The notes: generated by a model not told the origin, from the letters alone. A stretch of DNA of 64,000 bases from Corynebacterium liangguodongii (GCF_003070865.1 NZ_CP026948.1:992001-1056000), one strand, 5' to 3'; counted from the first letter of the stretch, positions 36,847 through 47,231 are shown. Numbers and translations: made by a program.

Positions 36847-37753
36847 CCTCGGTCAGCTCGGTGACCACGGCGTTGCCCTCCTCGCCGGGCAGGTAGGCCG
36901 CCACGACTGCCTCCCGGCCGAGAGCGAACCACGTCGAGGAACCGCCGCCGGCGCTCAGCGTCTCGTCGACAAACCACGGCACGGAGTTGATTTGGTAGAG
37001 CTGCGCGCCGGGGGCGTAGTTCTCCGGGTGGGCCACGCCGCAGCGCACGACGATGGGCTCTTTGCCGGGGGCCTGCCACGCCGCCGTGAGCCGCTCGGGC
37101 ACATCGATGCGCTCGTAGGTCTCCGCGAGGCGGGCGGGGAGGGTCTCGATGAGCGCGCGACACGCCTCTCCGTCCGCCTCAGGCGCGGCGGCCAGCTGGC
37201 TTAGCGGCGCGGGTGCAGGGGAGGGATCAGCGGCGGGCAGGCTATCCGCCAGCACGCCAGCTCTCGGGTCTATCCGCGCAGCGTCCCGGTCAACCGTCAC
37301 GGCGACGGCCGGGGCGCGGTCGGTGGTGTAGAAGGTGGTGAGAGTGGAGCCGGGCACGGGGTCGTCGATACGCATCCAGCTCGCGCCCCCGACCATCTCG
37401 ATGGGGGTGTATGCGGTGTATTGCAGCGGCATGTCGACCCCGCAGCGCAGGGTGACGCGTTCGCGTGTCGACGCCTGCCACGCCGCCGCCCCGGCGGGTG
37501 CCGGTTCGGCGAGCTCAGCGCGGGTCAACCCGGCTAACCGCTTGGGCATCGCGGCGATGAACTGCGCGCATTCCGGCGAGTCGGCCTGCGGCGAAGGCAG
37601 CTGCGGCATGGACACTGGCTGGAGCGCAACGCGGTTGAAGTAGACTTTGGCACCGGCGAGCACGCCCACCACGAGCGCGAGCGCGAGGACCAAGCTGATT
37701 GCGATGAACGGTTTCGCGATCGGGCTAGCCTGGAGCTTGTTGCTTTGGCTCAT
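36815..37753 (-). CDS. DUF3515 protein with a tandemly duplicated domain
   Basis: 312 residues from the ATG at 37753 (AGGA about 10 bases upstream). A membrane anchor spans about residues 16-36 (PFIAISLVLALALVVGVLAG). Two homologous domains follow, at about 55-180 and 190-312. Each has a helix with PKRLAGLTR or PARLAETYE, then AAWQA, a Cys in LRCGV or VRCGV, a tryptophan strand, and a final acidic helix. Single-domain DUF3515 proteins are the form I know in actinobacteria, so this is an internal duplication. The function is unknown. Neighbours make cell wall and thiamine cofactors, which does not define a role. Confidence 0.82.
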   Translation of the reverse strand: MSQSNKLQASPIAKPFIAISLVLALALVVGVLAGAKVYFNRVALQPVSMPQLPSPQADSPECAQFIAAMPKRLAGLTRAELAEPAPAGAAAWQASTRERVTLRCGVDMPLQYTAYTPIEMVGGASWMRIDDPVPGSTLTTFYTTDRAPAVAVTVDRDAARIDPRAGVLADSLPAADPSPAPAPLSQLAAAPEADGEACRALIETLPARLAETYERIDVPERLTAAWQAPGKEPIVVRCGVAHPENYAPGAQLYQINSVPWFVDETLSAGGGSSTWFALGREAVVAAYLPGEEGNAVVTELTEAIEETVPERS

Positions 37754-37788
37754 AAGCGTCACATCCTATCGAAAGGCCCACCTCACCG

Positions 37789-38754
37789 TTGATTCGCACA
37801 GGCTTTAGCGCTGCCGGGCCCACCCTTGCAGAGGTGGGCGAATACGAGGTCATCCGCGCGATTAGGCAAGCCGCGCCCTCGGCGCTCAACGGCGACGACG
37901 CCGCGGTCTTTACCCCTTCCGTGCCGAACTCGCGGGTCGTGGCCACCACGGACATGCTCGTGGAGGGGCGCCACTTCACCCCTGAGTTCACCACGCCTTT
38001 TGACCTCGGGCGCAAGGCCGTGGTGCAGAACTTCGCCGATGTCGAGGCGATGGGGGCGCGCCCGATCGCGGCGGTGCTCGCCCTCTCCGCGCCGGGCTCG
38101 ACGCCGCTGGAGGTGGTGCGCGAGCTCGCCGCCGGGATCCAATCGAAGGTCGGCGAATACTCCTGCGAGCTCGTCGGCGGCGACGTGACCAGCGGAGAGC
38201 AGCTCGTGCTGTCGCTCAGCGCGATCGGCTCGCTCGGCGGCAGTCTGCCGCCGCTGCGCCTTGCGGGAGCGCGTGCCGGCCAGCGCGTCGTGGCGCACGG
38301 CAACATCGGCTACTCCGCCGCCGGCCTGGCGCTGCTGCAATCCGGCGCGCAGATCCCCACAGCTCTCTACCCGCTGGTCCACGCCTACCAGTGCCCCCAG
38401 CTCACCCCCGGCCGCGGGCTCATCGCGCGCGCCGCCGGGGCGACCGCGATGACGGACAACTCAGATGGCCTCGTGCGAGACGTCTCCGCGCTGGCGTCGC
38501 AGTCGAACGTGCTCATCGACCTCTACTCCGCAGCATTGGCCCCGGACGAGCTCCTCTGCGCAGCGGGCGAGCTGCTCGGTGAGGACCCGTGGGCGTGGGT
38601 GCTCACGGGCGGGGAGGATCACACGCTTGTGGGCACGACCGAGGGCGATGCGCCGGTCGGCTTCCGCACGATAGGCAGCGTGCGCAAGGGATCTGGCGTG
38701 CTTGTCGACGCCTTAGAGCCCGCCTACACGGACGGTTGGGAGAGCTTCTTATGA
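37789..38754 (+). CDS. thiL: Thiamine-monophosphate kinase
   Basis: 321 residues from a TTG (the most likely start; the ribosome site is weak). ThiL phosphorylates thiamine monophosphate to thiamine pyrophosphate using ATP. Conserved marks are NGDDAAVF near residues 34-41, [11 protein letters not shown] with the metal-binding Asp, [22 protein letters not shown], and a C-terminal [14 protein letters not shown]. The stop overlaps the ung start by four bases (ATGA), so the two are coupled. Confidence 0.93.
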   Translation: MIRTGFSAAGPTLAEVGEYEVIRAIRQAAPSALNGDDAAVFTPSVPNSRVVATTDMLVEGRHFTPEFTTPFDLGRKAVVQNFADVEAMGARPIAAVLALSAPGSTPLEVVRELAAGIQSKVGEYSCELVGGDVTSGEQLVLSLSAIGSLGGSLPPLRLAGARAGQRVVAHGNIGYSAAGLALLQSGAQIPTALYPLVHAYQCPQLTPGRGLIARAAGATAMTDNSDGLVRDVSALASQSNVLIDLYSAALAPDELLCAAGELLGEDPWAWVLTGGEDHTLVGTTEGDAPVGFRTIGSVRKGSGVLVDALEPAYTDGWESFL

Positions 38755-39395
38755 CGCTTCCTGTCCACGAGTCTTGGCAGTCCCCGCTCGCACCCGTAGA
38801 GGAGCGCATCCACGCGATGGGGCAGTTTTTGCGCGCGGAAGGTGCCTACCTGCCGCGCGGCAACGACATCCTGCGCGCGTTTGCCGACCCTTTCGACGCA
38901 GTCCGCGTGCTTATCGTCGGCCAGGATCCCTACCCGAGCCCCGGGCACCCGATGGGACTGGCGTTTTCCACCCAGCCCGGCGTCGCCGCGCCGCGCTCCC
39001 TGGTCAACATCTACCGAGAGCTCGAGGCTGATCTCGGCATCCCGCCGCGCGCAGACGGCGACTTGAGCAGCTGGGCAGGCCAAGGGATCATGCTGCTCAA
39101 CAGGGTCCTCACCGTGCGCCCGGGCAAACCCGCCTCGCACCGTGGCAAGGGATGGGAGGCGGTGACCGAGGAGGCGATCCGCGCGCTGGCGCGGCGCGAT
39201 CTGCCCCTCGTGGCCATCCTGTGGGGGCGCGACGCGCAGGGCGCGGCGGCCTTTTTGGGCGATATCCCCCGCATCGAATCGCCCCACCCTTCGCCGCTGT
39301 CGGCCAACCGTGGGTTTTTCGGCTCGAGGCCCTTCTCGCGCGCCAACGAGCTGCTCGAGGCGCAGGGGGTCAGCGGTGTCGACTGGTCGTTGTAG
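38751..39395 (+). CDS. ung: Uracil-DNA glycosylase
   Basis: 214 residues. Family 1 UDG motifs are [20 protein letters not shown] near residues 52-71 (the catalytic GQDPY), LLNRVLTVR, and the DNA-intercalation motif [13 protein letters not shown] near 176-188. It removes uracil from DNA. The ATG overlaps the thiL stop. The start is fixed by this overlap. Confidence 0.96.
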   Translation: MTLPVHESWQSPLAPVEERIHAMGQFLRAEGAYLPRGNDILRAFADPFDAVRVLIVGQDPYPSPGHPMGLAFSTQPGVAAPRSLVNIYRELEADLGIPPRADGDLSSWAGQGIMLLNRVLTVRPGKPASHRGKGWEAVTEEAIRALARRDLPLVAILWGRDAQGAAAFLGDIPRIESPHPSPLSANRGFFGSRPFSRANELLEAQGVSGVDWSL

Positions 39396-39406
39396 ACTGT
39401 GTGTCC

Positions 39407-40915
39407 ATGGCTAACCCACCCGCGTTCGACGGCCCCCGCCTGCTGTCTTGGGCACAACGCTCGGCCGCCGAGCTCGAGCGCCGCAGGGTGGAGATCAACC
39501 AGCTCAACGTCTTCCCTGTGCCCGATTCGGATACCGGTTCCAACATGGCCCATACCATGGCGGCGGCGGTGCGGCAGGCCGCCGAGCTCGCCCCCGGTGC
39601 CAGCGCCGCCGAGGTGGCGGAGGCACTGGCCGTAGGCAGCATGCGCGGCGCCCGCGGAAACTCGGGCGTGGTGCTCTCCCAGGTCATCCGGGGGGTAGCG
39701 CAGTCGGTGGGTGAGGCACCCCTCGGCGGCGAGGCGGTGGCCGAGGCGCTGACAAGCGCGGTGGATTTCGTCGACCGCGCGATCGCGGAGCCCGTCGAGG
39801 GCACGGTGGTCACCGTCTTGCGCGCCGCGGCGGAAGCGGCCGGTGCCGCGCGCTCCTTGGGCCTCGAGGCGGTCGCAGCCGCGGCGAGCGATGCCGCGCG
39901 CGAGGCGCTCGCCCGCACCCCCTCCCAGCTGCCGGCACTGCGCGAGGCCGGGGTGGTCGATGCCGGGGGGACCGGACTTGCCATCCTGCTCGAGCAGCTC
40001 GTCAACGAGATCGCCGGGCGCGGCGGCGCGGTACCGGTCCCCCTACCAGATGAGGATGGCCAGCCCGCGCCCTACCTCGAGGTCATGTTTTTCTTCGACG
40101 GGCACTTAGATGCGCTCGAGGCGACGCTGCGCGAGCTTGGCGGCGATAGCATCGCGGTGGCCCGGGCGAGCGAGACCAGCGGCAGGGTGCACGTCCACTC
40201 GCGCCGGGCCGGTGCCGTCATCGAGGCCGCCTTCGCGGCCGGACAGGTCAGCGGCCTGCGTCTCGAGGTGTTGCCCGATGATGACCCGGCAGCAGGGGCG
40301 GGGGAGGCCGCGCCCCGGCGGATCATCGTCGCGCTGGCGCCGCCCGGATCGGTCGCCGAGATCTTCCGCGAGGCCGGAGCGCTTGCGGTGGACGCCGGGG
40401 AGGACCCGGCCGGGGCTGTGCTGGAGGCGATCGCGGGGTCCCGGGCGCGGGAGGTCATCGTCTTGCCCAACGGCCTGATGGGGGCCGAGGAGATCGCGGA
40501 GGTGGAAAGGCGCGCCGGCGTCGAGCCCGGGGCGCTCAGCGTCGCCCCGACGGTGCGTTTGGTCAACGGCATCGCGGCCTTGTCTGTCTACGAGCCCGAG
40601 CAGCCGCTCGCCAGCGCCGCCTACACCATGGCGGAGGCGGCTGGGGCGATGCGCACGGCCGTGGTCCAGCGCACCAACGGCGGCATTTCCGTGGCCACGG
40701 CGGCGGGCGTGAGCGTCGAGGGCGGGTCGGCGGCCGAGGTGATCGCGCTCGCGTGCGAGCGCCTCCTCGGCCAGGGCGGTGAGCTCGTCTCCATCCTCTT
40801 CGACCCGGATCAGGTCGCCGCGGCGGAGATCGCCGCGCTCGGCCAGCCGGCGGCGGAGCTGCGTGCCCACCCGGCTGATGGGCTCGGAGTGATCGCGGAG
40901 ATCGGGGTGGAGTAG
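39407..40915 (+). CDS. DAK2 domain protein (FakA/YloV-like)
   Basis: 502 residues. The N-terminal DhaL-like kinase domain has VFPVPDSDTGSNMAHTM near residues 34-50, whose Asp residues bind Mg-ADP, then MRGARGNSGVVLSQVIRG. The C-terminal half is a DegV-like or FakA middle and C-terminal region. In Firmicutes FakA phosphorylates fatty acids bound to FakB; no fakB is next to this gene. TAGACT (39393-39398) is 8 bases from the ATG, giving a leaderless layout. recG begins 4 bases after the stop, so these two may form a unit. Confidence 0.82.
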   Translation: MANPPAFDGPRLLSWAQRSAAELERRRVEINQLNVFPVPDSDTGSNMAHTMAAAVRQAAELAPGASAAEVAEALAVGSMRGARGNSGVVLSQVIRGVAQSVGEAPLGGEAVAEALTSAVDFVDRAIAEPVEGTVVTVLRAAAEAAGAARSLGLEAVAAAASDAAREALARTPSQLPALREAGVVDAGGTGLAILLEQLVNEIAGRGGAVPVPLPDEDGQPAPYLEVMFFFDGHLDALEATLRELGGDSIAVARASETSGRVHVHSRRAGAVIEAAFAAGQVSGLRLEVLPDDDPAAGAGEAAPRRIIVALAPPGSVAEIFREAGALAVDAGEDPAGAVLEAIAGSRAREVIVLPNGLMGAEEIAEVERRAGVEPGALSVAPTVRLVNGIAALSVYEPEQPLASAAYTMAEAAGAMRTAVVQRTNGGISVATAAGVSVEGGSAAEVIALACERLLGQGGELVSILFDPDQVAAAEIAALGQPAAELRAHPADGLGVIAEIGVE

Positions 40916-40919
40916 GCAG

Positions 40920-43022
40920 GTGCTAGGTAACGTCGACACGCGCCCGCTCAACCTCGTCGTACCGCTCAAGCAGGCCCGTGCGCTCCACCGACACCTCGGC
41001 ATGGAAACCTGCGGGGACCTGCTGCGCCATTACCCGCGCAAGTACCTGCACTACGGCTCGGGCGGTGCGCTCGAGGGCACCAGCGAAGGCGATACCATCA
41101 GCGTGATTGGCGATATCGTCTCCGCCAGGTCGAACCCCAAGGCGGCGAAGCCGATGCACATTATCACCGTCTTCGACGGAACGGCCACGATCGAGGCGAC
41201 GTTTTTCGGTTCGCGGTACGCCGCTGGCGTGCTTACCGAGGGCCGGCGGGTCATGCTTACCGGAAAGCTCGGCTACTACCGCGGGGCGCCGCAGCTCAAG
41301 CACCCCGACTTCGTGCTTCTCGACGGCTCCGCGGAGGCCACCGGCGCGCTGCGCCAGCTCGCTCACTTCGGAAAGATCGACGACATCCTCGCCGGGCGCG
41401 AATGGCTGCCCATGTACCCAGCGACGTCGAAGGTGAGCACGTGGACGATCATGGGGGCGGTCCACGCCGTGCTCTCGACCCTGCCGCGCATTGAAGAGCC
41501 GCTCGGCGCGACCCCGATCGGGTTCTGCTCCCTCGACCTGGCCATCCGCGGCGTCCACGCGCCGCCGCCCGAGGGGCCCGGCCGGGCGCTGGCGAGGCTG
41601 AAGTACGAAGAGGCCAGCGGGGTCGCGCTTGTTATGGCCGTGCGCCGTGCCGAGCAGGCCCAGCGCGTGACCACGGCGCTGCCGCACGTGCGCGGCGGCG
41701 ACATGGACACGCTGCTCAACCGCCTGCCCTACACGCTCACTGACGGGCAGAGTCTCGTGCTCGGGGAGATTAGCGCGGACCTCTCGCGCCCGCGGCCGAT
41801 GAGCCGCCTGCTCCAGGGCGAGGTCGGTTCCGGAAAAACCATCGTGAGCCTTGTGGCGATGCTCCAGGCCATCGATAACGGCGCCCAGTGCGCGCTGCTC
41901 GCGCCCACCGAGGTGCTCGTCGCCCAGCACGCGCGCTCGCTCCAGGAGACGACGATGCGGGCGGGCCTTCCCACCCGCATCGTGGCGCTGACGGGTTCGA
42001 TGTCAGCGGGGCGTCGCCAGGAAGCGCTGCTCTCCATCGTCTCGGGCGAGGCGGATATCGTCGTGGGCACCCACGCCCTGCTGCAAGAGGCCGTGGAGTT
42101 TTTCCGCCTCGGCCTCGTCATCGTCGATGAGCAGCACCGCTTCGGCGTGGAACAGAGGGATGCCCTGCGCGCGAAGTCCCCGGATGCCCCGCCGCACATG
42201 CTGGTGATGACGGCGACGCCGATCCCGCGCACCATGGCGATCACGGTCTTTGGCGATCTGGAAATCTCCACCCTCAAGGAGCTGCCGGGCGGACGCAAGC
42301 CAATCCAGTCCTCGCTGGTGCCCGAGTTCAAGCCGCGGTGGGTGGCGCGGGCGTGGGAGAAGATCCGCGAGGAAGCCGCGGCGGGGCGCCAGGCCTACAT
42401 TGTTTGCCCGCGTATCGACGGCCCCGGCGGGGTGACCGAGACCGCAGAGGCGCTGGCGGACACCGAGTTTGAGGACCTAAGCGTCGGGGTGCTCCACGGC
42501 CGCCTCCCGGCGGAGGAGAAGGACGCCGTCATGGCAGACTTCTCCGCCGGCGGGATCGACGTGCTCGTCTCCACCACAGTCATCGAGGTGGGGGTGGATG
42601 TGCCCAACGCGACCGTGATGATGGTGCGCGAATCGGAGCACTTCGGGGTGAGCCAGCTCCACCAGCTGCGCGGTCGCGTCGGCCGCGGCGGCAACGCCTC
42701 GTTGTGCCTGTTTCACACGCGCGCAGAGCCGGGCACGCCGGCCTTCGAGCGCGTCAGCCAGGTCGCGGCGACGTCCGACGGCTTCGAGCTCGCCGAGCTC
42801 GACCTCAAGGCCCGCCAGGAAGGCGACATTTTGGGCGCGGCGCAATCCGGCAACAGGCGCACCCTGCGGCTGATCAACCTGGTTGCGGACTACGACATCG
42901 TGCGCCGCGCCTACGACGACGCCGAGGAGTTCGTGGCCCGCTTCCCCGCGCAGGCGGCTGATGCGGCGCGGGAGCTCGTCACGACGGTGCCGGAGGAGTG
43001 GGAATACCTGGATAAAACCTGA
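40920..43022 (+). CDS. recG: ATP-dependent DNA helicase RecG
   Basis: 700 residues from a GTG. The N-terminal wedge/OB region is followed by superfamily 2 helicase motifs: Walker A GEVGSGKTIVSLVAMLQ near residue 300, motif II VIVDEQHRFGVEQRDALRAK, motif III TATPIPRTMA and motif VI QLRGRVGRGG. RecG remodels stalled replication forks and Holliday junctions. rsmD follows after 20 bases but has its own leaderless-type -10. Confidence 0.94.
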   Translation: MLGNVDTRPLNLVVPLKQARALHRHLGMETCGDLLRHYPRKYLHYGSGGALEGTSEGDTISVIGDIVSARSNPKAAKPMHIITVFDGTATIEATFFGSRYAAGVLTEGRRVMLTGKLGYYRGAPQLKHPDFVLLDGSAEATGALRQLAHFGKIDDILAGREWLPMYPATSKVSTWTIMGAVHAVLSTLPRIEEPLGATPIGFCSLDLAIRGVHAPPPEGPGRALARLKYEEASGVALVMAVRRAEQAQRVTTALPHVRGGDMDTLLNRLPYTLTDGQSLVLGEISADLSRPRPMSRLLQGEVGSGKTIVSLVAMLQAIDNGAQCALLAPTEVLVAQHARSLQETTMRAGLPTRIVALTGSMSAGRRQEALLSIVSGEADIVVGTHALLQEAVEFFRLGLVIVDEQHRFGVEQRDALRAKSPDAPPHMLVMTATPIPRTMAITVFGDLEISTLKELPGGRKPIQSSLVPEFKPRWVARAWEKIREEAAAGRQAYIVCPRIDGPGGVTETAEALADTEFEDLSVGVLHGRLPAEEKDAVMADFSAGGIDVLVSTTVIEVGVDVPNATVMMVRESEHFGVSQLHQLRGRVGRGGNASLCLFHTRAEPGTPAFERVSQVAATSDGFELAELDLKARQEGDILGAAQSGNRRTLRLINLVADYDIVRRAYDDAEEFVARFPAQAADAARELVTTVPEEWEYLDKT

Positions 43023-43042
43023 GACCGGTTAATGTGGTGTGC

Positions 43043-43618
43043 ATGAATCGCATCATTTCCGGCGAGGCGCGGGGGCGCAGGATCAAGGTTCCGCCCGAGG
43101 GCACCCGCCCGACCTCCGACCGCGCCCGCGAGGGCCTGTTTTCCTCCCTGCAGGTGCGCTTCGGGTTCCTCGACCAGACGGTGCTCGACCTGTTCGCCGG
43201 CTCGGGTGCGCTGGGGCTGGAGGCGGCCTCACGGGGCGCCGCTGAGGTCGTCTGCGTGGAAAACGACCCGCTCGCCGTCGAGGTGATCAGGTTTAACGCC
43301 GGCGTCGTCGGCCACCCGAACGTCCGGGTGGAGCCGGTGAAGGTCTCCACCTACCTCGCGCGCGCCCCGCGCGAGCACTTCTCGATGGTGCTGGCCGATC
43401 CCCCCTACGCGCTGGCGGACGAATCCGTCGCCGAGATGCTCGTCGCGCTTGAGCCCGCGCTTGTCGACGACGCCGTCGTCGTCGTCGAGCGCCACCGGGA
43501 GAGCCCGGAGACCGCGTGGCCGGAGTCCTTCACGCCGACGACGCAGAAGCTAAAGAAGCGCCTCTACGGCATCGCCCGCATGGACATGGCCGTCTACTCG
43601 AAAGGAAAAAACGCATGA
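43043..43618 (+). CDS. rsmD: 16S rRNA (guanine966-N2)-methyltransferase
   Basis: 191 residues. RsmD family: MNRIISGEARGRRIKVPPEG with RPTSDRAREGLFSSL at the N-terminus, the SAM-binding LDLFAGSGALGLEAASRGA near residues 48-66, and the catalytic motif LADPPYAL. It methylates G966 of 16S rRNA. TAATGT (43030-43035) stands 7 bases before the ATG. The stop overlaps coaD by four bases. Confidence 0.93.
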   Translation: MNRIISGEARGRRIKVPPEGTRPTSDRAREGLFSSLQVRFGFLDQTVLDLFAGSGALGLEAASRGAAEVVCVENDPLAVEVIRFNAGVVGHPNVRVEPVKVSTYLARAPREHFSMVLADPPYALADESVAEMLVALEPALVDDAVVVVERHRESPETAWPESFTPTTQKLKKRLYGIARMDMAVYSKGKNA

Positions 43619-44091
43619 CAACCGCAGTCTGCCCCGGCTCCTTCGACCCGGTGACCAACGGCCACGTCGACATTTTCACGCGCGCCGCGCGCCACTTCGA
43701 CGAGGTCGTGGTCCTCGTTACCGGCAACCCCACGAAGTCCTCCGGTCTCTTCAGCGTCGAGGAGCGGGTCGCCCTCATCGAGCGCGTGCTTGCCGGCGCC
43801 CCCAACATCCGCGTCGATTTCTGGGGCGGCCTTCTCGTGGACTACACATCGAAGCACAACATCACCGCCCTGGTCAAGGGCCTGCGCTCCTCGCTCGACT
43901 ACGAATACGAGCTGCCGATGGCGCAGATGAACCGCAGGCTCTCCGGCGTGGACACCTACTTCCTGCTCACGGACGAGAAGTACGGCTTTACCTCCTCCTC
44001 GCTGTGCAAGGAGGTGGCCAAGTACGGCGGTGACGTCACCGGGCTCGTGCCCGATATCGTGGTGGAGGCGATGAAGGCGAAGTTCCGCTGA
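43615..44091 (+). CDS. coaD: Phosphopantetheine adenylyltransferase
   Basis: 158 residues. The nucleotidyltransferase signature is visible in VCPGSFDPVTNGHVDIF (the TxGH motif as TNGH), with GLRSSLDYEYELPMAQMNR and TDEKYGFTSSSLCKEVAKYGG later. It makes dephospho-CoA from 4'-phosphopantetheine. The ATG overlaps the rsmD stop and follows AAAGGA. panD, an earlier gene of the coenzyme A pathway, is at 14896. Confidence 0.95.
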   Translation: MTTAVCPGSFDPVTNGHVDIFTRAARHFDEVVVLVTGNPTKSSGLFSVEERVALIERVLAGAPNIRVDFWGGLLVDYTSKHNITALVKGLRSSLDYEYELPMAQMNRRLSGVDTYFLLTDEKYGFTSSSLCKEVAKYGGDVTGLVPDIVVEAMKAKFR

Positions 44092-44122
44092 CGGCGTCCC
44101 CGGCGGCAGCCCGCCGTCCTTT
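44091..44122 (+). terminator. Weak terminator after coaD
   Basis: ACGGCG (44091-44096) pairs with CGCCGT (44112-44117), followed by CCTTTC. The inner bases can pair further. The T run is short. Confidence 0.45.
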
Positions 44123-44188
44123 CGTGCAATACTCGCTGCTGAAGCCTCGGTTGTGGAGCAACGAGGCGACGCAGAGCCCCTCCTTGTC

Positions 44189-44953
<765 letters not shown>

Positions 44954-44959
44954 GGGTAT

Positions 44960-45883
44960 CTAGCGTCCCTTCGTCTCGGTGGCGTCGATGACGCGCACGT
45001 TATGGGGGATGGTGCCCTCGGCGTCGGCAAGCGAGGCGAGCTGGCGCGCCGTGAGCTGGCGGGTGGCGCCGCGGTCGAAGCGCTTCTCCAGGAAGTGCTG
45101 GCCCACCATGAGCACGGAGGTGATGGCGAGGTACCAGGTCGCAGCAACGAGCAGCATCGGCACGGGCTCGAAGAGGGCCGCGGCGATGTCCATCGAGCGG
45201 CCGTAGAGCTCGAGGGAGTAGGGCACGGCGACGACGAGTGACGACGTCTTGAGCAACGAGATGAACTCGTTGCCCGTCGGCGGGATGATGATGCGCATCG
45301 CCTGCGGCAGCACGGTGCGCCGCATGGTCTGCGCCCAGCTCATGCCCAGCGCCTTGGAGGCCTCGACCTGGCCCTCGGGGACGGAGGAGACCCCGGAGCG
45401 CACGATTTCGGCCATATACGCGGCCTCGTTGAGGGCGAGGCCGAGCACGGCGAGGGCGAACGCAGAGGAGGTCAGCGGCTCGAGTGGGACCTGGGTGAAC
45501 CCGAGGTTGATCGTGTCGTAGATGGAGCCCAACAACCCCCAGAAGATGAGCTGGACGTAGACCGGGGTGCCGCGGAAGACCCACAGGTAGACCCAGGAGG
45601 TGGCGCGGAAGATCGGGTTGGGTGACATGCGCATCACGGCGAGCGCGACCCCGCCGATCACGCCGGCGAGCATCGCCAGGATCGTGATCACGAGTGTGTG
45701 GCCGGCGGCGGTGACGATGCGGGTGTCGAAGAGGTAGCGGAAGTAGGTGGGCCAGCCGTAGGCCTCGTTGCGGGCCGCACCGATGGCGAACCACACGGCG
45801 AGGGCGAGGAGGATGGCCGCGAGGATCCAGCGGCCGGGGTGGCGCAACGGCTTGGCGTTGATGCGCTCGGGGCGTGTGCTCAT
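44960..45883 (-). CDS. Amino-acid ABC transporter permease
   Basis: 307 residues with five or six membrane spans and the family's cytoplasmic EAA loop, here EASKALGMSWAQTMRRTVLPQAMR near residues 175-200. The conserved segment MAEIVRSGVSSVPEGQ precedes it. It is the single membrane subunit, presumably working as a homodimer with the neighbouring ATPase. The C-terminal 50 residues form a polar tail not usual for short HisQ/HisM-type permeases. It overlaps the binding-protein gene by four bases. Confidence 0.92.
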   Translation of the reverse strand: MSTRPERINAKPLRHPGRWILAAILLALAVWFAIGAARNEAYGWPTYFRYLFDTRIVTAAGHTLVITILAMLAGVIGGVALAVMRMSPNPIFRATSWVYLWVFRGTPVYVQLIFWGLLGSIYDTINLGFTQVPLEPLTSSAFALAVLGLALNEAAYMAEIVRSGVSSVPEGQVEASKALGMSWAQTMRRTVLPQAMRIIIPPTGNEFISLLKTSSLVVAVPYSLELYGRSMDIAAALFEPVPMLLVAATWYLAITSVLMVGQHFLEKRFDRGATRQLTARQLASLADAEGTIPHNVRVIDATETKGR

Positions 45884-46791
45884 GGCTGTCCTTCCAGGGG
45901 TTGCTCGTTGATGAGTGCCTGATCGAGCAGGCCGCTATCGATGTTCCACTGCCGCAGGATGCGGGCGTAGTCGCCGGTATCGATGAGGTGCTGCAAGGCG
46001 GCGGCCATGGCGGGGGCGAGCGGGGAGTCCTTCGGCACTGCGATGCCGTAGGGGGCCGCGTCAAACATTTCGCCGACGAGCTCGAGGTCACCGCGGGAGC
46101 GCTCCACCGCCCACGCCGTGACGGGGGAATCGGCGCTTAACGCATCTGCCCGTCCGGTGAGCGCAGCGAGAGCGGCGTTATCCGAGGTGTCGAAGGACAG
46201 CACCGTGATCGGGTCTTCTCCGCGCGCGAGGCAGTCGTCGCTCTTCGGCCGCACGTCGTCGGTCTCAGAGACGGTGGTGCGCTGCACCGCCACGGTGAGC
46301 CCGCACGGGTTGGCCGGGTCGACGTCCGAGCCGGGCTGCTGGGCCCACTGGATCCCGGCGTAGAGGAAGTCAACGAAGTCGTAGCTCTGCCTGCGCTCCT
46401 CGTTGTCGGTAAAGCCCGACATGCCCGCATCGAGGCTGCCTGCCTGCACGGCGGGCAGGATCAAGGAGAAGTCCATCTCCTGCGGGTCGAAATCGAGGCC
46501 CATGACGGCGGCGAGAGCTCTGCCGAGGTCGAGCTCCACGCCGATGAGGGTGCCCTGGGAATCCTTGAACTCGAAGGGCGCGAACGGCGGGTTGGTGCCC
46601 ACGGAGAGTGTTCCATCGGCGGCGACGGGGGCGGGCACGAGCGCGGCGATCTCGGGAACCTCGGCCGGCACGATCGGCTCCCATCCCTCGGGGTTGCCGC
46701 CCTCAGTGTTGGTCACGCACGCAGCAGACAAACTCGCGCTCGCGATGGCCAGGGCGGCGGCACCGCGGCGCGTGAGTGCGCGGCGCGTCAT
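45880..46791 (-). CDS. Solute-binding lipoprotein of the amino-acid ABC transporter
   Basis: 303 residues from the ATG at 46791, which overlaps the upstream stop by ATGA; the open frame runs much farther upstream but has no start nearer. A signal peptide ending in the lipobox LSAAC near residue 24 anchors it on the outside of the membrane. The rest is a family 3 solute-binding fold: LSVGTNPPFAPFEFKDSQGTLIGVELDLGRALA, AGSLDAGMSGFTDNEERRQ, and the hinge part with VLSFDTSDNAALAALTGRADALS. It captures polar amino acids for the permease and ATPase downstream. Confidence 0.92.
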   Translation of the reverse strand: MTRRALTRRGAAALAIASASLSAACVTNTEGGNPEGWEPIVPAEVPEIAALVPAPVAADGTLSVGTNPPFAPFEFKDSQGTLIGVELDLGRALAAVMGLDFDPQEMDFSLILPAVQAGSLDAGMSGFTDNEERRQSYDFVDFLYAGIQWAQQPGSDVDPANPCGLTVAVQRTTVSETDDVRPKSDDCLARGEDPITVLSFDTSDNAALAALTGRADALSADSPVTAWAVERSRGDLELVGEMFDAAPYGIAVPKDSPLAPAMAAALQHLIDTGDYARILRQWNIDSGLLDQALINEQPLEGQP

Positions 46792-47231
46792 CGCAGTGTG
46801 CGGATGCCGCGCATGACCAGCTCGGCGAGCTGGCCGAAGATGATCGTGGCGAGCCCGACGATGATCCACGAGGTGGTGAGTTGGCTGGAGCCCTGCGCGC
46901 TCATTTCGACGTCGCCGGAGAACAACTTCGACGACGCGTTGATCTCTCGGCTGGCCATATCGACCGGGTGGAGGGTGTCCGGCAGAGAGGACCCGGCCAC
47001 CCACGCGTCGAGCACGGGGGTGTCGTTGTCGGAAGAGGCGAGCGCCTTGCCCATCCAGGTGGAGGACTGGACGGTCTCGCGCGCGTCCCGCGCGCCGTCG
47101 CTTTCGGAGGAGAGGTTGACGTAGGCGTCGGTACCGAAGCCTTCGACCGAGCTCTTTTCTTCCTGCGCTCCAGCGGTGGCGGGGGCGAGGAGGGTGGCCG
47201 CCGTCACGGCCGCAATGAATCGTTTGCGCAT
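46788..47231 (-). CDS. Small exported membrane protein leading the amino-acid ABC operon
   Basis: 147 residues from the ATG at 47231. A signal peptide (AAVTAATLLAPATAGA) is followed by a polar domain of about 90 residues with many Ser, Asp and Glu, and a C-terminal membrane segment SWIIVGLATIIFGQLAELVM ending in a basic tail. The topology is thus an extracytoplasmic domain tethered at the C-terminus. The gene overlaps the binding-protein start by four bases, so it is produced with the importer and may assist it or have an independent envelope role. No family recognised. Confidence 0.7.
   Translation of the reverse strand: MRKRFIAAVTAATLLAPATAGAQEEKSSVEGFGTDAYVNLSSESDGARDARETVQSSTWMGKALASSDNDTPVLDAWVAGSSLPDTLHPVDMASREINASSKLFSGDVEMSAQGSSQLTTSWIIVGLATIIFGQLAELVMRGIRTLR

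Noticed and set aside
37754..37788. Thiamine (TPP) riboswitch before thiL
   Set aside because: Only 35 bases separate thiL from the divergent DUF3515 start, too few for a TPP element, and the consensus is not seen.
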